Part shown: positions 1 through 11,700 of the stretch, in pieces
Numbering within the stretch: position 1 is the stretch's first letter
How the letters are laid out: each line of letters opens with the position of its first letter
Virus record (IMG/VR): IMGVR_UViG_3300042691_004815
Coordinates: 1 to 31,690 of that record
Source: a virus
Reading direction: 5' to 3' (one strand)
Length of the DNA stretch: 31,690 nt
Position numbers and translations under genes: made by a program
Notes under the pieces: model-generated
What the model saw: only the letters and a program-made list of their open reading frames with translations
What the model was told of the DNA's origin: nothing
Database searches by the model: none

Positions 1-2
1 AT

Positions 3-3000
3 GAAATATTTGGAAACGAAACGGATACAATAACAAACAAAGCGGTTTCATTAACAATAAAGAATTTTACTCCTGGTATCTATAAATACTTTGAATTAGT
101 AGTTATTGAGTACAAAGGAACTTCATTTGTAGCAAACATTGTTCAGCGTTTTACTCTTTCTGGAAATGAAACAGAATTAGAAGTTGAACATACAGAAGTA
201 GGACAAGAATTAATACAACTTTCTAAAGAAGAATTGTTAGCCCTAACTACTAAATATATAACTGTAAAAAATATTGTTCAGCACGATAACAGAATGGTCT
301 TGAGTAACCTCAAAGAACAAATTGATTATAATTTAAATAATTGGGCTACTCAAATAGAACACTCTATAGAAGAAACTTTTATAAGTGGTGTTGGTTTATT
401 ACAAAACGAAAATACTTCTGCTCCTAGCATTGAATATGGAGAATATGCTGTTCCAGAAAATGTAAGAGATTACACTGGGTATATGATTAACGATACTTAT
501 CGTTTTGGTATACAAGTTCAATGGAAAAACACAGGAAGATGGAGCAATGCTTATTGGTTAGATGATATTAGATTTGATGGAACAAATACAAACGTAAATA
601 CTTCAGACAATAGAAGAAGAACTTTTGGTGGAAGCGTGACATCTGTAAACACAACAACAGAGACAATAACTGTAAATAACCATAAGTTTTATGAGGGTCA
701 GAGAATAATGTTCTCAGGTACAACTCCTCCTGGTGGTCTATTTTTTAATGTTATTTACTATGCTATAAATGTAACAACAAATACCTTTCAAGTAGCACAA
801 GACCCAAATCCAACTACTCCGCTAAACCTTACTAGTTCTGGAACAGCTGTAACGGTTACTAGAAAGAAAATAGATAATAATTTAGCAGAATCTTTAAATA
901 CAGATGAAAATAGAGTAAAGGTATATTATCCAAAGTTTCATAACATTGACTTGGAATATCTAGTTGATACAAATGGAGACGGTATTGGAGATACCCCATT
1001 GAAAAAATTAATAAAGGCCTTTAAAATAGTTAGAAGCGAAAGAATACCAGAAGTAATGCTTACTGGCTTATTTGGAGCTACTGCTTATCAGTTTGCTTCA
1101 CCGAATCGAAACTATTATCCAATTTATTCCGAAGGAAATTTTAATTATACCACTTCATGGCCAGCAGTTGGCCCATATTTAGCAATAACAAGTTCTAGGG
1201 AAGTAGTACACTTAATTTCTTCTGATTATTACTACAATGAAAATTATAATTACCAACAAGGAGATTCAATAAAAATACTTGGACCAAATAGAAAAAATCT
1301 AAATTTGGCAAACACAGCTGGAACAACTGTTTCCGCAGCTAGTACTTTTGTTGAGACAACTGGTTATTTTGTAGATCCTTTAATTTATGATCTTCAGTAT
1401 TCTACATATTCTATAGACAAAGCATTTTATATTGAAAGTGGTTCTAAGGCTGTAGACGGAACAGATGTTTATTTTACAGAAACGCCAAATGCAGCATTGG
1501 GGCTAGGTAGAGATGGCTTTGTAAGAACTTCTTATTTTTTTAATTTAACTACTGCAATTTCAGGACCTCATGCCTCAATGTCTGCAAATGACAATGGTCT
1601 TTATTATGGACAAATATTTAGAGATTTAGGAGGTAATTTAAAATATCCTAAAAATAAAGAACTAAGTATATACCAATCAATTGGGCACATTTATTTAGTA
1701 AAAGAAACTTCGAATGGAATTGTAAACAATCAAAGTATTTTTGGTGGAGATATTTTCAATCAAAAGTCATATATAAAATCAAAATATAAAAGAACAAATA
1801 GGTCTCAAGGATCAGCTCTGAGTTTTTATTCTCAAAATAAAAGAAATTCTCAGCTTATAACAGCATTAGAATATGTTGATTCGTTGACTTCTCCGGGTAG
1901 TTTATTTCCTCAAAAAATGGATACCTCATTTGTAACCGTAAGTTCATCTTATGGAGCCGGAGATTGGAGAGTTGGTTTATTTACATGGATTGAGCAAGGT
2001 CATGAAACATTTACTCAGAATGAATATGATGAAACATATTCAGCGGTATATCAAGCTAGTGATGTAAGTTCTTTTGATGAAAATAATGATTTCGATGGTT
2101 CTTCTCCAATTAGAATAACTTGGTCTGCTAAAAAAATAACAGGCTCGTTAAAAGATGCTTATAGAGTATTTAAGCCTTTAGATTTTGCTGACTTAGATTT
2201 TACAAGAGGTGAGATATCGCATCATGAAGTTATAAATAATGCATTCTATACTTTCCAAGAAAGAAGTGTTCAGCGTCAATACTTCCGTGATGCGTCATTA
2301 GTTGGTGCACAAGAAGGAACAGATATAGTTGTTGGAAGTGGTTCTATATTAGGTGCTCCTGGTGTTGAATTGACATCTATAGGAACGTCTAAAAAAGAAT
2401 CTGTAATCAAAGGTAAAAATCCAAATGGAAAAGACATTGTTTATTGGTATAACGACAGATTACAAAAACTAGTTAGATTGGCTGGAGATGGTATTAGTGT
2501 GCTAAGCGATAGAGGTTTAGCTACTTTCTTTTTAAATAATGGAAAGTATGTTTCTAATGAATTCTATCCTTTGAGCGGAAGAGGTGTTCATGGTGTTTGG
2601 AATGATAAATACGGAGAGGCAATATTTACATTTAAGTACAATGATGGGGTCTCAAATAAATCATTTACAATTGCTTATGACGAAATTAAAAACGGTTTTA
2701 TATCTTTTCATAGCTATACACCTAATATCTATCTGCCTTATAACAACACCTTTTTCTCACAAGACCCAGAGACAGGTTTTGAAAACACTATTTATTTACA
2801 CGATAGCGGTCTTAACTATACCTTCTACGGTGTTACTGGTGATTACGAACCTTATATTGAATTCGTAATGAACTATGATCCAAATCTTCCAAAGATATTC
2901 GAAGCCATCCAAGTCAATTCGGAATTGATTCCTTATGCGTCAGCAAATAAACCAATATACTTTAATACAAAAAATCACACTAGTTACTTGGATAATGCAG

Positions 3001-3200
3001 ATTTAGAAGTAAGAGAGGATTTGTTTTATAGTACAATAAAGAACGACTCTACAGGAACAGGTTTGAATAGTGGTGATACTTCAAGATTGTTTGGACGATG
3101 GCTTAAAATGAAAATGTTTTTGGCAAGTTCGGCTGGGACTCAGAAACTTATAAATGCAATTGTTAAGTTTAGAGTATCTCCTCGTTTGTATAACCAATAA
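3..3200 (+). CDS. Muzzle / tail stabilisation protein, 3' part (5' truncated by window)
   Basis: The frame is open from base 3, so the true start lies before the window; 1065 residues are visible. The C-terminal third (WYNDRLQKLVRLAGDG, then LSDRG, SFHSY and a final VKFRVSP) resembles the stabilisation or muzzle protein of crAss-like phages, the counterpart of the T7 gp12 / P22 gp10 nozzle that closes the short tail. That family assignment is from memory of the family, not a search. Around visible residues 208-286 there is a separate-looking beta-rich module (TITVNNHKFYEGQ, PPGGL, TNTFQV, NLTSSGTAVTV) of the FCCH-like kind seen inserted in many phage structural proteins. No signal peptide or membrane segment is visible. 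The next genes look like ejection proteins, which fits a place at the tail end of a podovirus structural operon. Confidence 0.62.
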   Translation, partial: EIFGNETDTITNKAVSLTIKNFTPGIYKYFELVVIEYKGTSFVANIVQRFTLSGNETELEVEHTEVGQELIQLSKEELLALTTKYITVKNIVQHDNRMVLSNLKEQIDYNLNNWATQIEHSIEETFISGVGLLQNENTSAPSIEYGEYAVPENVRDYTGYMINDTYRFGIQVQWKNTGRWSNAYWLDDIRFDGTNTNVNTSDNRRRTFGGSVTSVNTTTETITVNNHKFYEGQRIMFSGTTPPGGLFFNVIYYAINVTTNTFQVAQDPNPTTPLNLTSSGTAVTVTRKKIDNNLAESLNTDENRVKVYYPKFHNIDLEYLVDTNGDGIGDTPLKKLIKAFKIVRSERIPEVMLTGLFGATAYQFASPNRNYYPIYSEGNFNYTTSWPAVGPYLAITSSREVVHLISSDYYYNENYNYQQGDSIKILGPNRKNLNLANTAGTTVSAASTFVETTGYFVDPLIYDLQYSTYSIDKAFYIESGSKAVDGTDVYFTETPNAALGLGRDGFVRTSYFFNLTTAISGPHASMSANDNGLYYGQIFRDLGGNLKYPKNKELSIYQSIGHIYLVKETSNGIVNNQSIFGGDIFNQKSYIKSKYKRTNRSQGSALSFYSQNKRNSQLITALEYVDSLTSPGSLFPQKMDTSFVTVSSSYGAGDWRVGLFTWIEQGHETFTQNEYDETYSAVYQASDVSSFDENNDFDGSSPIRITWSAKKITGSLKDAYRVFKPLDFADLDFTRGEISHHEVINNAFYTFQERSVQRQYFRDASLVGAQEGTDIVVGSGSILGAPGVELTSIGTSKKESVIKGKNPNGKDIVYWYNDRLQKLVRLAGDGISVLSDRGLATFFLNNGKYVSNEFYPLSGRGVHGVWNDKYGEAIFTFKYNDGVSNKSFTIAYDEIKNGFISFHSYTPNIYLPYNNTFFSQDPETGFENTIYLHDSGLNYTFYGVTGDYEPYIEFVMNYDPNLPKIFEAIQVNSELIPYASANKPIYFNTKNHTSYLDNADLEVREDLFYSTIKNDSTGTGLNSGDTSRLFGRWLKMKMFLASSAGTQKLINAIVKFRVSPRLYNQ

Positions 3201-3216
3201 TAAATAATTATATTTG
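3185..3216 (+). promoter_or_regulatory. Bacteroidota-type promoter for the ejection-protein block
   Basis: TTTG at 3185-3188, a 20-base spacer and TATATTTG at 3209-3216 match the Bacteroidota consensus TTTG-N19-21-TAnnTTTG exactly. The -33 element lies inside the end of the muzzle gene. The start codon at 3222 is only five bases beyond the -7 element, so the transcript would be leaderless or nearly so. The 20 bases at 3202-3221 recur identically at 24424-24443. Confidence 0.72.
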
Positions 3217-3221
3217 TATAT

Positions 3222-4319
3222 ATGGATCCAGTTACAGCAATGGCCATAGCCGAAGGCGGCTACAATATATATCGAGGCATAAAGGCACAACAAGGAATCA
3301 ATGAGATTTCTAAGCAAAGACAAGCTAGATATATGGATGCTGCTTCTCCAATTCAGCAAAATATTGCAATGGCGAGAAGGCAGTATAATCAAGGTCTGAG
3401 TCCTTTGGCAGAGGCTAGAGCAAGAGAGGCATTTGCTTCATCTCAAGCAAAAACTTATCGACAAGCGACAGAATTTAGTGGCGGTCAAATGAGTTCTGCT
3501 TTAGGTAGAATGGGTGCTCTGCAAAACTATCGCTTCGGTTCTGATATAGCTATGCAAGACCAAATGGCAAGAGAAAGAGGTCAACAGATGCTTATGGGTC
3601 AGAATTTACAATTGAGTGGTTTACAACAAAGAGATGTAGCACAAGATATTAGTGATCGTCAAAGAACATTGCAGAACTATGGACTTGCACGTCAGCAAGC
3701 AATCCAAGGAGTTTTTTCTGCTGCTGGTGGTGCTGTTATGGCAGATATGGCTAGAGACGAAAAGGCTAAGGATAGAGCTATGTTAGCATCGTTATATGGC
3801 GGTGCAAAAACACCTAGTGGAGATGCTAATGTTCCTAGTCCAATCAATTTAGTTGGTGAACCTGGAAGTTTTAAATTCAGTTCTCCAATTGGTCCGAAAG
3901 AAGGACCGCCTAATTTAATGAACTTACCTCCTTCTATGGGAGGAACAAATTTGAAGGCTGGTTTTATGCCACAGCCATCTACACCACCTAATTTGATGGG
4001 TTTACCACCTGAAATGGGTGGAACAAGTTTGAAGGCTGGTTTTATGCAACAACCATCTACTCCACCTAATTTACTGAATCTACCACCTACAATGGGAGGA
4101 GTAAAAAATAGATTTTCTACCCCGGCTAATACAATTCAAGTACCTAATTTTAGTACACCTCCTGGTAAGGGAGATATGTCTGGAGATCCTTTCTATCAGT
4201 CTGTATATAATCCTAATGCGTTAAAATTCTCGAATCCTTACAATATGAATAGAGGTTTTATGGATGACTACGATGCTGTTCCAGGACCAAACGGAGAAAT
4301 AATATTTAAACCTAGATAA
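3222..4319 (+). CDS. Putative internal virion / ejection protein (365 aa, T7 gp14-like position)
   Basis: No clear homologue is recognised. The N-terminus (MDPVTAMAIAEGGYNIYRGI) is a short amphipathic/hydrophobic helix. It is followed by about 160 residues rich in Gln, Ala, Arg and Met that look helical, then an Ala/Gly-rich patch (QGVFSAAGGAVMADMA). From about residue 229 the chain becomes Pro/Gly/Met-rich with a 26-residue tandem repeat (PPNLMNLPPSMGG type) and is probably disordered. T7 gp14, the small ejected protein, has a similar plan of a hydrophobic N-terminus, a helical body and a small-residue patch. The position just after the nozzle gene and before a medium and a giant protein supports the same role. 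The ATG is chosen because a perfect promoter ends five bases before it. Confidence 0.5.
   Translation: MDPVTAMAIAEGGYNIYRGIKAQQGINEISKQRQARYMDAASPIQQNIAMARRQYNQGLSPLAEARAREAFASSQAKTYRQATEFSGGQMSSALGRMGALQNYRFGSDIAMQDQMARERGQQMLMGQNLQLSGLQQRDVAQDISDRQRTLQNYGLARQQAIQGVFSAAGGAVMADMARDEKAKDRAMLASLYGGAKTPSGDANVPSPINLVGEPGSFKFSSPIGPKEGPPNLMNLPPSMGGTNLKAGFMPQPSTPPNLMGLPPEMGGTSLKAGFMQQPSTPPNLLNLPPTMGGVKNRFSTPANTIQVPNFSTPPGKGDMSGDPFYQSVYNPNALKFSNPYNMNRGFMDDYDAVPGPNGEIIFKPR
3906..4103 (+). repeat. 78-bp tandem repeat inside the 365-aa protein gene
   Basis: Two full 78-bp units (3906-3983 and 3984-4061) and a partial third (from 4062) encode 26-residue Pro/Gly/Met-rich repeats, each beginning PPNL and containing LPP and MGG. 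The period is a multiple of three, so copy number could change without breaking the frame. The repeats differ at many synonymous sites, so they are not very recent. Confidence 0.85.
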
Positions 4320-4320
4320 T

Positions 4321-5733
4321 ATGCAAGCAAATTTAGGAGAAGCGATAGCATTACAAGGGCAAACAAATGCCGCAGAAAAACTAGGTAATTTACAAGTTAA
4401 ACTTGCTGAAGCAGAAAAGAATCGTGCGTTTAAATTAGCCTACTCACAAGGACAAGAAAAGGCAAAAGAGAAAAAAGCACAAGACACAGAATTCGATAAG
4501 TTATTTAGAGGAAAAGAAAATTTTCATAAGCTAATACAACCAGAGTTACAAGAAGTTTTAGGTAGTGCTTTCGAGCGTTATCAAAAAATAAAAACATCAA
4601 ATAATCCTTATGCTTCTTCTGAGTTTGACAAAATTATATTTGATACCCAGCAAAAACTTTCTGAGTTAAAAACGGTCTCAGATAATTATAGCACACTTAC
4701 AAAACAATACCAGGCTGGAGAAAAGGGAGGTGCATTTTTATCTCCTGTTGAAAAACAAATCTTTGAAAAATTTTCTAACGCAACCTCAAGAAAAGAATTT
4801 CTTGAAGGTGTACAAGGACTAGAGCAATCTCCTAATCTAATTATAGATGAGAATGGTTTAGTTACATACTCTGCCGTTAAGAAAATACCATATGTTAAAG
4901 AATTGTCTTCTGCTGTTTCTCAATTGAAGAAAATACCTTTTGACGAACAACAGAGACCATTGCCATTTAGTAATATTGAGTTGTCTAAATACTCTGCTAT
5001 TCCATTAAGAGTTGAAGACGCAGAAGAAATTTATAATAACAACAAAAAATTATTTGTATCTGGTAGACCAAGTTCTATCGAAGATATTGTAAATACTTAT
5101 GTAACAAATAATCCTTCTTCTGTTGAGCAATTTGCTGCTGATGCTAGATTACCGTTGAGATTAAATGAAAATGGTACTTTTGATGAAACACAATTACTTG
5201 CAGTAAAAGAGGCAATGTTGCAAAGCATGAAGCAGTATGCAAATGTTTTTGAAAGTAATAAAATAGTTTCAGATAGAAAACCAGCAGGACCAGCAGAACC
5301 TGAATACATTTCTGGAGTAATCATTGAACCTTCTGTAGATGTTATGGGTGTTATCGGTAATAAAGAAGCTACTGCAACTAGAAAAGGATATCTTCAGTTG
5401 GGTATAGAATATGGTAAAATAGCAAAATCACCAGAGATATTCGGTACTGATAATAAAACAATAACAGGTGATTTATCAAATGCAACTTTAAATAGTTTGA
5501 AGTTATATCCTGTTAAAAAAGTAGGTAATTACTCAAGAATAGCGATGGATGGTGAAAAAGCTTCTGGTTACGAATTATTTTATGAAGTAGACGCAAATTC
5601 AATGCGTTATTATGTACCATTTACTAAAATATCTTATAGAGATAAATTACAAGGTACTGATAAAGACGCAGGTAATTTAAATAAAGATGTCATGAAATTA
5701 ATTGCACAGAGAAATAAATTAAACGCTCAATAA
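4321..5733 (+). CDS. Hypothetical protein, putative ejection-complex subunit (470 aa)
   Basis: The product is not recognised by family. The first 60 or so residues (MQANLGEAIALQGQTNAAEK, then a run rich in Ala, Glu, Lys and Gln) look like a long helix or coiled coil. The rest is a soluble alpha/beta-looking chain with no Cys, no transmembrane segment and no catalytic motif I can name. It starts one base after the previous stop and ends 11 bases before the giant polyvalent gene, so the three are almost certainly co-transcribed. Its place between a small and a giant virion protein is that of T7 gp15, an ejected tube-forming protein. That comparison rests on gene order only. Confidence 0.55.
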   Translation: MQANLGEAIALQGQTNAAEKLGNLQVKLAEAEKNRAFKLAYSQGQEKAKEKKAQDTEFDKLFRGKENFHKLIQPELQEVLGSAFERYQKIKTSNNPYASSEFDKIIFDTQQKLSELKTVSDNYSTLTKQYQAGEKGGAFLSPVEKQIFEKFSNATSRKEFLEGVQGLEQSPNLIIDENGLVTYSAVKKIPYVKELSSAVSQLKKIPFDEQQRPLPFSNIELSKYSAIPLRVEDAEEIYNNNKKLFVSGRPSSIEDIVNTYVTNNPSSVEQFAADARLPLRLNENGTFDETQLLAVKEAMLQSMKQYANVFESNKIVSDRKPAGPAEPEYISGVIIEPSVDVMGVIGNKEATATRKGYLQLGIEYGKIAKSPEIFGTDNKTITGDLSNATLNSLKLYPVKKVGNYSRIAMDGEKASGYELFYEVDANSMRYYVPFTKISYRDKLQGTDKDAGNLNKDVMKLIAQRNKLNAQ

Positions 5734-5744
5734 AAAAAAAGACT

Positions 5745-8700
5745 ATGTCTGAAAATTTTAATAATCAATACGAACAACTAAGTTCTAATCCAGAATTTTC
5801 CTCAATGTTTGGAAGTAAGACTGAATTTGAAAACTTCATGACTGAAAATCCAGACGCTAATGATATATTGAAAGAAGCATTCGATGTCAATCCAATAGAG
5901 ATGGATTTAAAAAAAAAAGAAGAAACAGAAAGTTTTACTTCTCCATCTCCTTCGGTTGGTCAAACGATTGAAAATGTCGATGTTGCACCTCAGACAGTTG
6001 CCCAAACGCCCAAATTGGGAGTTCAAGATAACAATATCAATAGGCAGCCGGACCCATACTTAAATAATTTAAGAAATAGTCTACAGACTCAAATAGAAAA
6101 AATCTCTAAAAACCAAAGCCCATTCGGTGCTTTTATGGAGATTCAGAAACTTTCTAAGAGTGCTGAATACCAAAAGTATAAAAATGCTGGTAAATTAGAT
6201 GACCTTTTGGGTTCTTTGAACACATCATTTAACGATGTATTCTTACAGAATCCTTCGTATGCAAGTAGTTTTAATACTCCTAATGCCAAAAAGGATTTGG
6301 AGAATATTGGTATCACATCAAAGGTATCGGTTGGTAAAGGTCCTGTAAAGACTCCTTTGCAAATGGCCTCAGAACAAACTCAAGCAGATTTAGATTTCAA
6401 AAGAAAACAAGAAATCGAAGCTAGATTATATAGCGGTGGAGACATTGCTCAAAGAGGTAAGCCTGGTTACAGAGTAGAGCAAGAAGCAAAGCAAAAAGAA
6501 AATGCTGAAGAGATTCAAGCACAGATAAAAGCACCCAAAGAGACGTTGACTCAAGCGTATGCTACTGACTTTATGGGAAGAAGAGTTGAGAAGTCAGAGA
6601 GTAGAATGGAAGAGGCTGATGAGCAAATTCAACCATTGGTAAATGACTTGCGTGACTATGTTTACTTGAATCAACAAAGAGCAACATCTCAAGGTGATCA
6701 AGAGTCTGATGAATTCGCTAGGCAAAATTTGGCAAACAAAATTTACGATAAAGTAAAAGATAATATCGTTCCAGAAATCCTATCTGATTTTAAAGATAAC
6801 TACGATGATTTAAACAAAGAAGGTGTTTTCTTTAGAAGAGATATCGATGGGTTTGTTGATGTTGATAATGGTTATATTGCCGATAAAATAGATAAGTACT
6901 TCTTGGGTAAAGAACCAGGAGAAAAAGGATATATTCCAAATACTCCAGAGGGTAATGAGTACAGATATCAATTAAGAGGTATTATTGAGGGGCGTTTGAG
7001 AGCTGAGTATCGGGCTCAGATAGACAAAAGAGTAATAGAAAAAGAGTTAGGTAAATTTAGTGCTTCTACAGATGAAAAAGAAGTACAGAACTCTATAATA
7101 TTAATTAAAAATGATATTGAATCATCTTTAGAAAATAAACAGATGGAGTTCCAAAAGAACTTAGAGTCTGAAATAAAAGAAAGAACGAAGTATTTTGCAG
7201 AGCAAAAAAGTTTAATTGTTCCAGAAAACTTTGACACACCTGAGCAATATAATTTGGCAGCTCAGAACTATAACGATGAACTTGCTGCTTACAATACTGA
7301 GGTAACTAATAAAATTGCACAATTTGGCGAAGAGTTTTCCAAGTTTCAAAAACTTAAAAAAGAAGAGTATTCTCAGCGTTTAGATGAATTAGGAACTATT
7401 TTTCAAAATAGAACTTCTGAGGAATTTAAAGAATACAATAAAAAAGCATTAGAGGTTCTAAATAAGTACAAGCAGAGTCAAGTAGATAAGAATGCATTTG
7501 ATTTTACTGATGGCAGTAAAATTATGATGCTTGGAGACTTTGTTCAGTCTTCTCTGGCTAACTTTATGAGATCGTCTCTTGAAATGTCTGGTGTCAAAGA
7601 TTTAGATATCGGATTCGTCAATAGAACAATTAATGATATGGCCACTTTTGCTAGTGGTAATGCTTATGCTGGTAATAGTTTATCAAATGCTCGTTCTTTC
7701 TCAGAAGGCTTTGGTGCTTTTGCCCAACAGATGATTGACCAATTACCGACAATTGGTGGTGGTGCACTCGCTACTTATTTAACTGGTAATCCTTACTTGG
7801 CTAGTACGTTTCTTATGTACACAGATATGGCAAGGGAAAGCGTCTCTGTTAGAGACGAGATTTTAAATGGTGGAGGTAGTGTTGCTGATGCTGATCGTGC
7901 ATCTAAAAGAATAGCACAAGCACATTTAGGTATGATGCCATTCTACTTTGCACAAGGTTCACTCTTGTTTGGTAATAAGGTTGGTTCTACTGCCTTTTGG
8001 AAGAATTACTTAAAAGCAACTCCTCTTGAGTATGGAGTAGAATTAACCCAAGAGATTGTACAGCAATATACTAGTGACAAAGAGACAGGTAAATTAACTA
8101 TACAATCGGTAAATCCAACAACAGGTGAAGTAGAGACAAGGGATAAGACTATGTTGGAGTATTTGGCTACAACAGGAAAAGATTTAGCAATAGATGTTTT
8201 ACCTACTGTGGCAACCTTCGGTGGCGTTCAAGCAAGAGGTGAAACTACAAGGGCACTAAAGGTAGAAAGTGATTATGCAGACGTAAGTAAATTCCTAGGA
8301 GACTCTCATCAATTGGATTACTTCAATGATTTGTATTCAGTTATGGGTGAAAATGCTGCGTATGCACTTCCTGATATGTTACGTTTTAGAGGTGAAATAA
8401 CTCAGCAGCAATACGATGACTTAAAGAATAAACTTCCGAACTATATTCAGAAAATCCAAGAGGTACAAGATGCTGGTATTTTGAATTTAGATGATTCTAG
8501 ATATTACTTGAATCGTCTACAAGAGAAAGAAATGTTAGAGCAGAAATTAAAAACTGCTCGGACTCAGACATCTAAAAATGCAACACAAATCAAATTAGAT
8601 GAGGTAAATCAAAATATAGATGATGTTATAAAGGGTAAGGAATTATCTTACACTAAGATTTCATTTGCCAATGGAATGTCTGTAGTTTTAGACAATAAGC

Positions 8701-11700
8701 AAGTAGATGGTTATCTCAATAACTTAGAAAACCCTATTGCTAGAGTATTGACTAATGAATTTAGAGATGATAATGGTAAAGCAAAACCAATTGCTACTTT
8801 GCAGACCGATGATACGAAGTTGAATAAGAAATTAAATAAGTTGTTCGACCTCAAGAAAGAAAGAGAAGGAGAGCAAACTGTTGAAGGTGTAGACTTAAAA
8901 GTAGAAAATAAGATTGACTTCAACAACGATGATAATATTCAAAACATCGCTAAAGAAAATAATTTGGATGAAGCCGTTGTTCAGTCTCGTTTTAACCAGG
9001 CAAAGAATGCTCAAGCTGTTCTAAACGAGAAAATGAGTGGTGTTGAGATAGTTTTGTTAGCAGATAAAGACTTTAAGGCGTTGATGCCTAAAGTTGGAGG
9101 AAATGTTAATTCTAATGGAAACTTTGCATACACTTATGATAAAAAGACTAAGAGGTATAAAGCACAGATACAAATTAATTTGGATAAATCAAACTCTAGA
9201 ACTATAAATCACGAGTTGACACACGCCCTGCTTTTACAAAAGTTTGGTGAAGATGTATTGGCATTCCAAGATTTTCGCCAAGGGTTAACTAAGGTGATGA
9301 AGAATAGCGACATAAAAAACTTAGAGGAGTTTACTAGTCAGTATAATGAGTTAGATAAGTTTGAAGAATTTATGGCTGAGGCTGCTGGTTTGTTGTCTCA
9401 AGAGTACGAGGGTTCGGTCTCAGATCTTAAGAAGAGCAAATTACAAAATATAGCATCTTACATCTCAAAGTATGTATCTAACTTAACCGGAGGTACTGTT
9501 AATCTATTTAGAGATTTAAGTAATACCGATGCTGCAATAGAGTTCTTTAATACTTTGTCTCAGAAGACAAATGCTACTCAAGAGACTCCTGTGGTAACGC
9601 CTGAGACCCAAGAAACCACAGTTACTCCAATGGAGAGTAAGTCTCAGCAAACACCCGAAGTCACTACTCAACAAGAACAAATAACACAATCAATATATGA
9701 AAACAAACCAAGAAGAGAAATTTCCGACTTTGGAGGAATTTCAGAAGAACAATCCCTTTTACCAACGAGCGGCAGCAAGATTGGCATTTCGGGAGAAAAG
9801 GCGGCTTATGCGGCAAGAAGAGTTAGCACAGGAGAACGAAAAACAGGAAGCGTCCAAGAAGAAATAAAGGCTTTTAGGGCAATCCAAAGAGGAGAAAAAC
9901 CCGATGCTGAGTATCTAAGAGAATGGGCCAAGAACAACAACTTTTTTATTGAAAGAAAGGAGTTGGACAAAATGATTACCAAAAATAAACTCAAAGAACT
10001 TCCAGAAGGTACAGAATCTAGAGTTTTCCTTGGGTCTCAGAAAAACTTTGTTTACAAAATATCGAATGGTAGTAAAATGGCTGCCACTTGGAATGATGTT
10101 TTCAAGAGAATAGCAGCTCATAATTTCTTGTTTCCTGATACCTCTTATGAGATTATGGGTTTTACCGATATAGGTGATAACCTAGGTATGATATTGAAGC
10201 AAGAATATATTCCTCACGAAACAGGATTAAATCAAGATGAGGTTTATGATTTAATGACCGCAAATGGCTTCGATACCAACCCTAAAGAAAAATGGAGAAT
10301 GGAGGGTAGGAATAAGACATTAGGAGTTGTAATTGATGATTTACATTCTGGAAACGTAGTTAGGGACTTGGATAGAAATCAAGAACCTGCTTTTATTGAT
10401 CCATATATAACATTTTTACCCGATAGTTATTTAGAAAAACTAATCGAAAAGAATATCGATGAGGAATTTTCAAAAGATACTGAATTAGAAAGTATCGCAA
10501 TAAAGACAACAACACCACAAGAAGAAATAACTCCTACAGAAACGATTGAAGAAGCAGGAGAAATGAATGAGGGGACAAAACCTTTTATTGAACAACCTAT
10601 CGAAATAGATGTTGACATCTTAAGCAAATCTCAGTTGGGCCAAGAAATTAATATACCTTCAGAACAATTATTAGGAGGTAAACAAGTAGATGTAATTGCC
10701 GAACTAAGAAAATTTAAAGAAGACAATGGTAGAAATCCAAAAGTTTGGTTTTGGATGGCTGATCAATTAAAAAGAGGGATGTATGAAAACCCAAAAACTG
10801 GTGTTACACATTTCTTAGAGGGTGGTTATAATTTTGCTAATGACCCTAAAAATGTTGAAAATGAAGAAATTTGGGCAACTGGTTTAGATGAGAAATTATT
10901 AAATACAAGACTTCCTGCTACAGATTTTATTTGGTTGATGGCTGGGTCTCCGAATACATCTTTTAACTTTTCTAAAGGTACAAGTAAAGCATTAGTCAAA
11001 GAAATTGAAGCAGGTCTTAAAAACAATATAGGGAAGACAATAGAAGGTGTATCGATAAATAATGGAACATTTGATGAGTTTGTAAAAATTGCTGAAAAAA
11101 TGCTACCATCAAATGTTAAGAAATGGGATAGTTTTTTAAGTGCAATCAAAAATCCTAATATGATTGAAACTTCTGCAAGAAAAACATTCGCAGAAACATT
11201 ACTTCACGAGGGTGGTGATAAAAAAATTACATTACCATTTCAGCAATTTGTACATCAAGAGTTAGGTGTCCCCACTTTACAAGAATTTTTACCACTAGTT
11301 AGAGAACCATTTCTGATTGAAAATGATTTCAAAAATGGAGATATGGGTATTTTACTTAAACCTAATGGTAAAGTAAAATTCAATAGTGGCTCACACGATA
11401 CTTATCAAAATGCTATTTTAGGGGAGGTTGTTGGTTTCCCAAATAGAAAAATAAATGTAAAAGAAGTTTTACCTAAAAAAGCACTAGAGGTTGTTTCGAA
11501 AGAAACTAATCTGCCTTTGGAAAAACCAAGTGAACCAGCAATTATCAAAACTGCTGTTGGTGATTTGGGTAAGGTTTATGCGGCAGAGGATTTGAATAGT
11601 TTTTTAAGTAAATCTCAGAAAGTTCGTTCAGAAAAATCTAGTGGTACAACTCAAGTCGCTACTACTACTGGCTCTTATATAAAAGCTGCTAATTTAATTA

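Noticed and set aside
2584-2868. 94-aa hydrophobic frame on the + strand
   Set aside because: It is a shifted frame within the conserved end of the muzzle gene, and its hydrophobic look follows from T-rich second positions.
3081-3392. 103-aa - strand frame over the first promoter
   Set aside because: It covers two well-supported + strand genes and their promoter, and shows no domain or promoter of its own.
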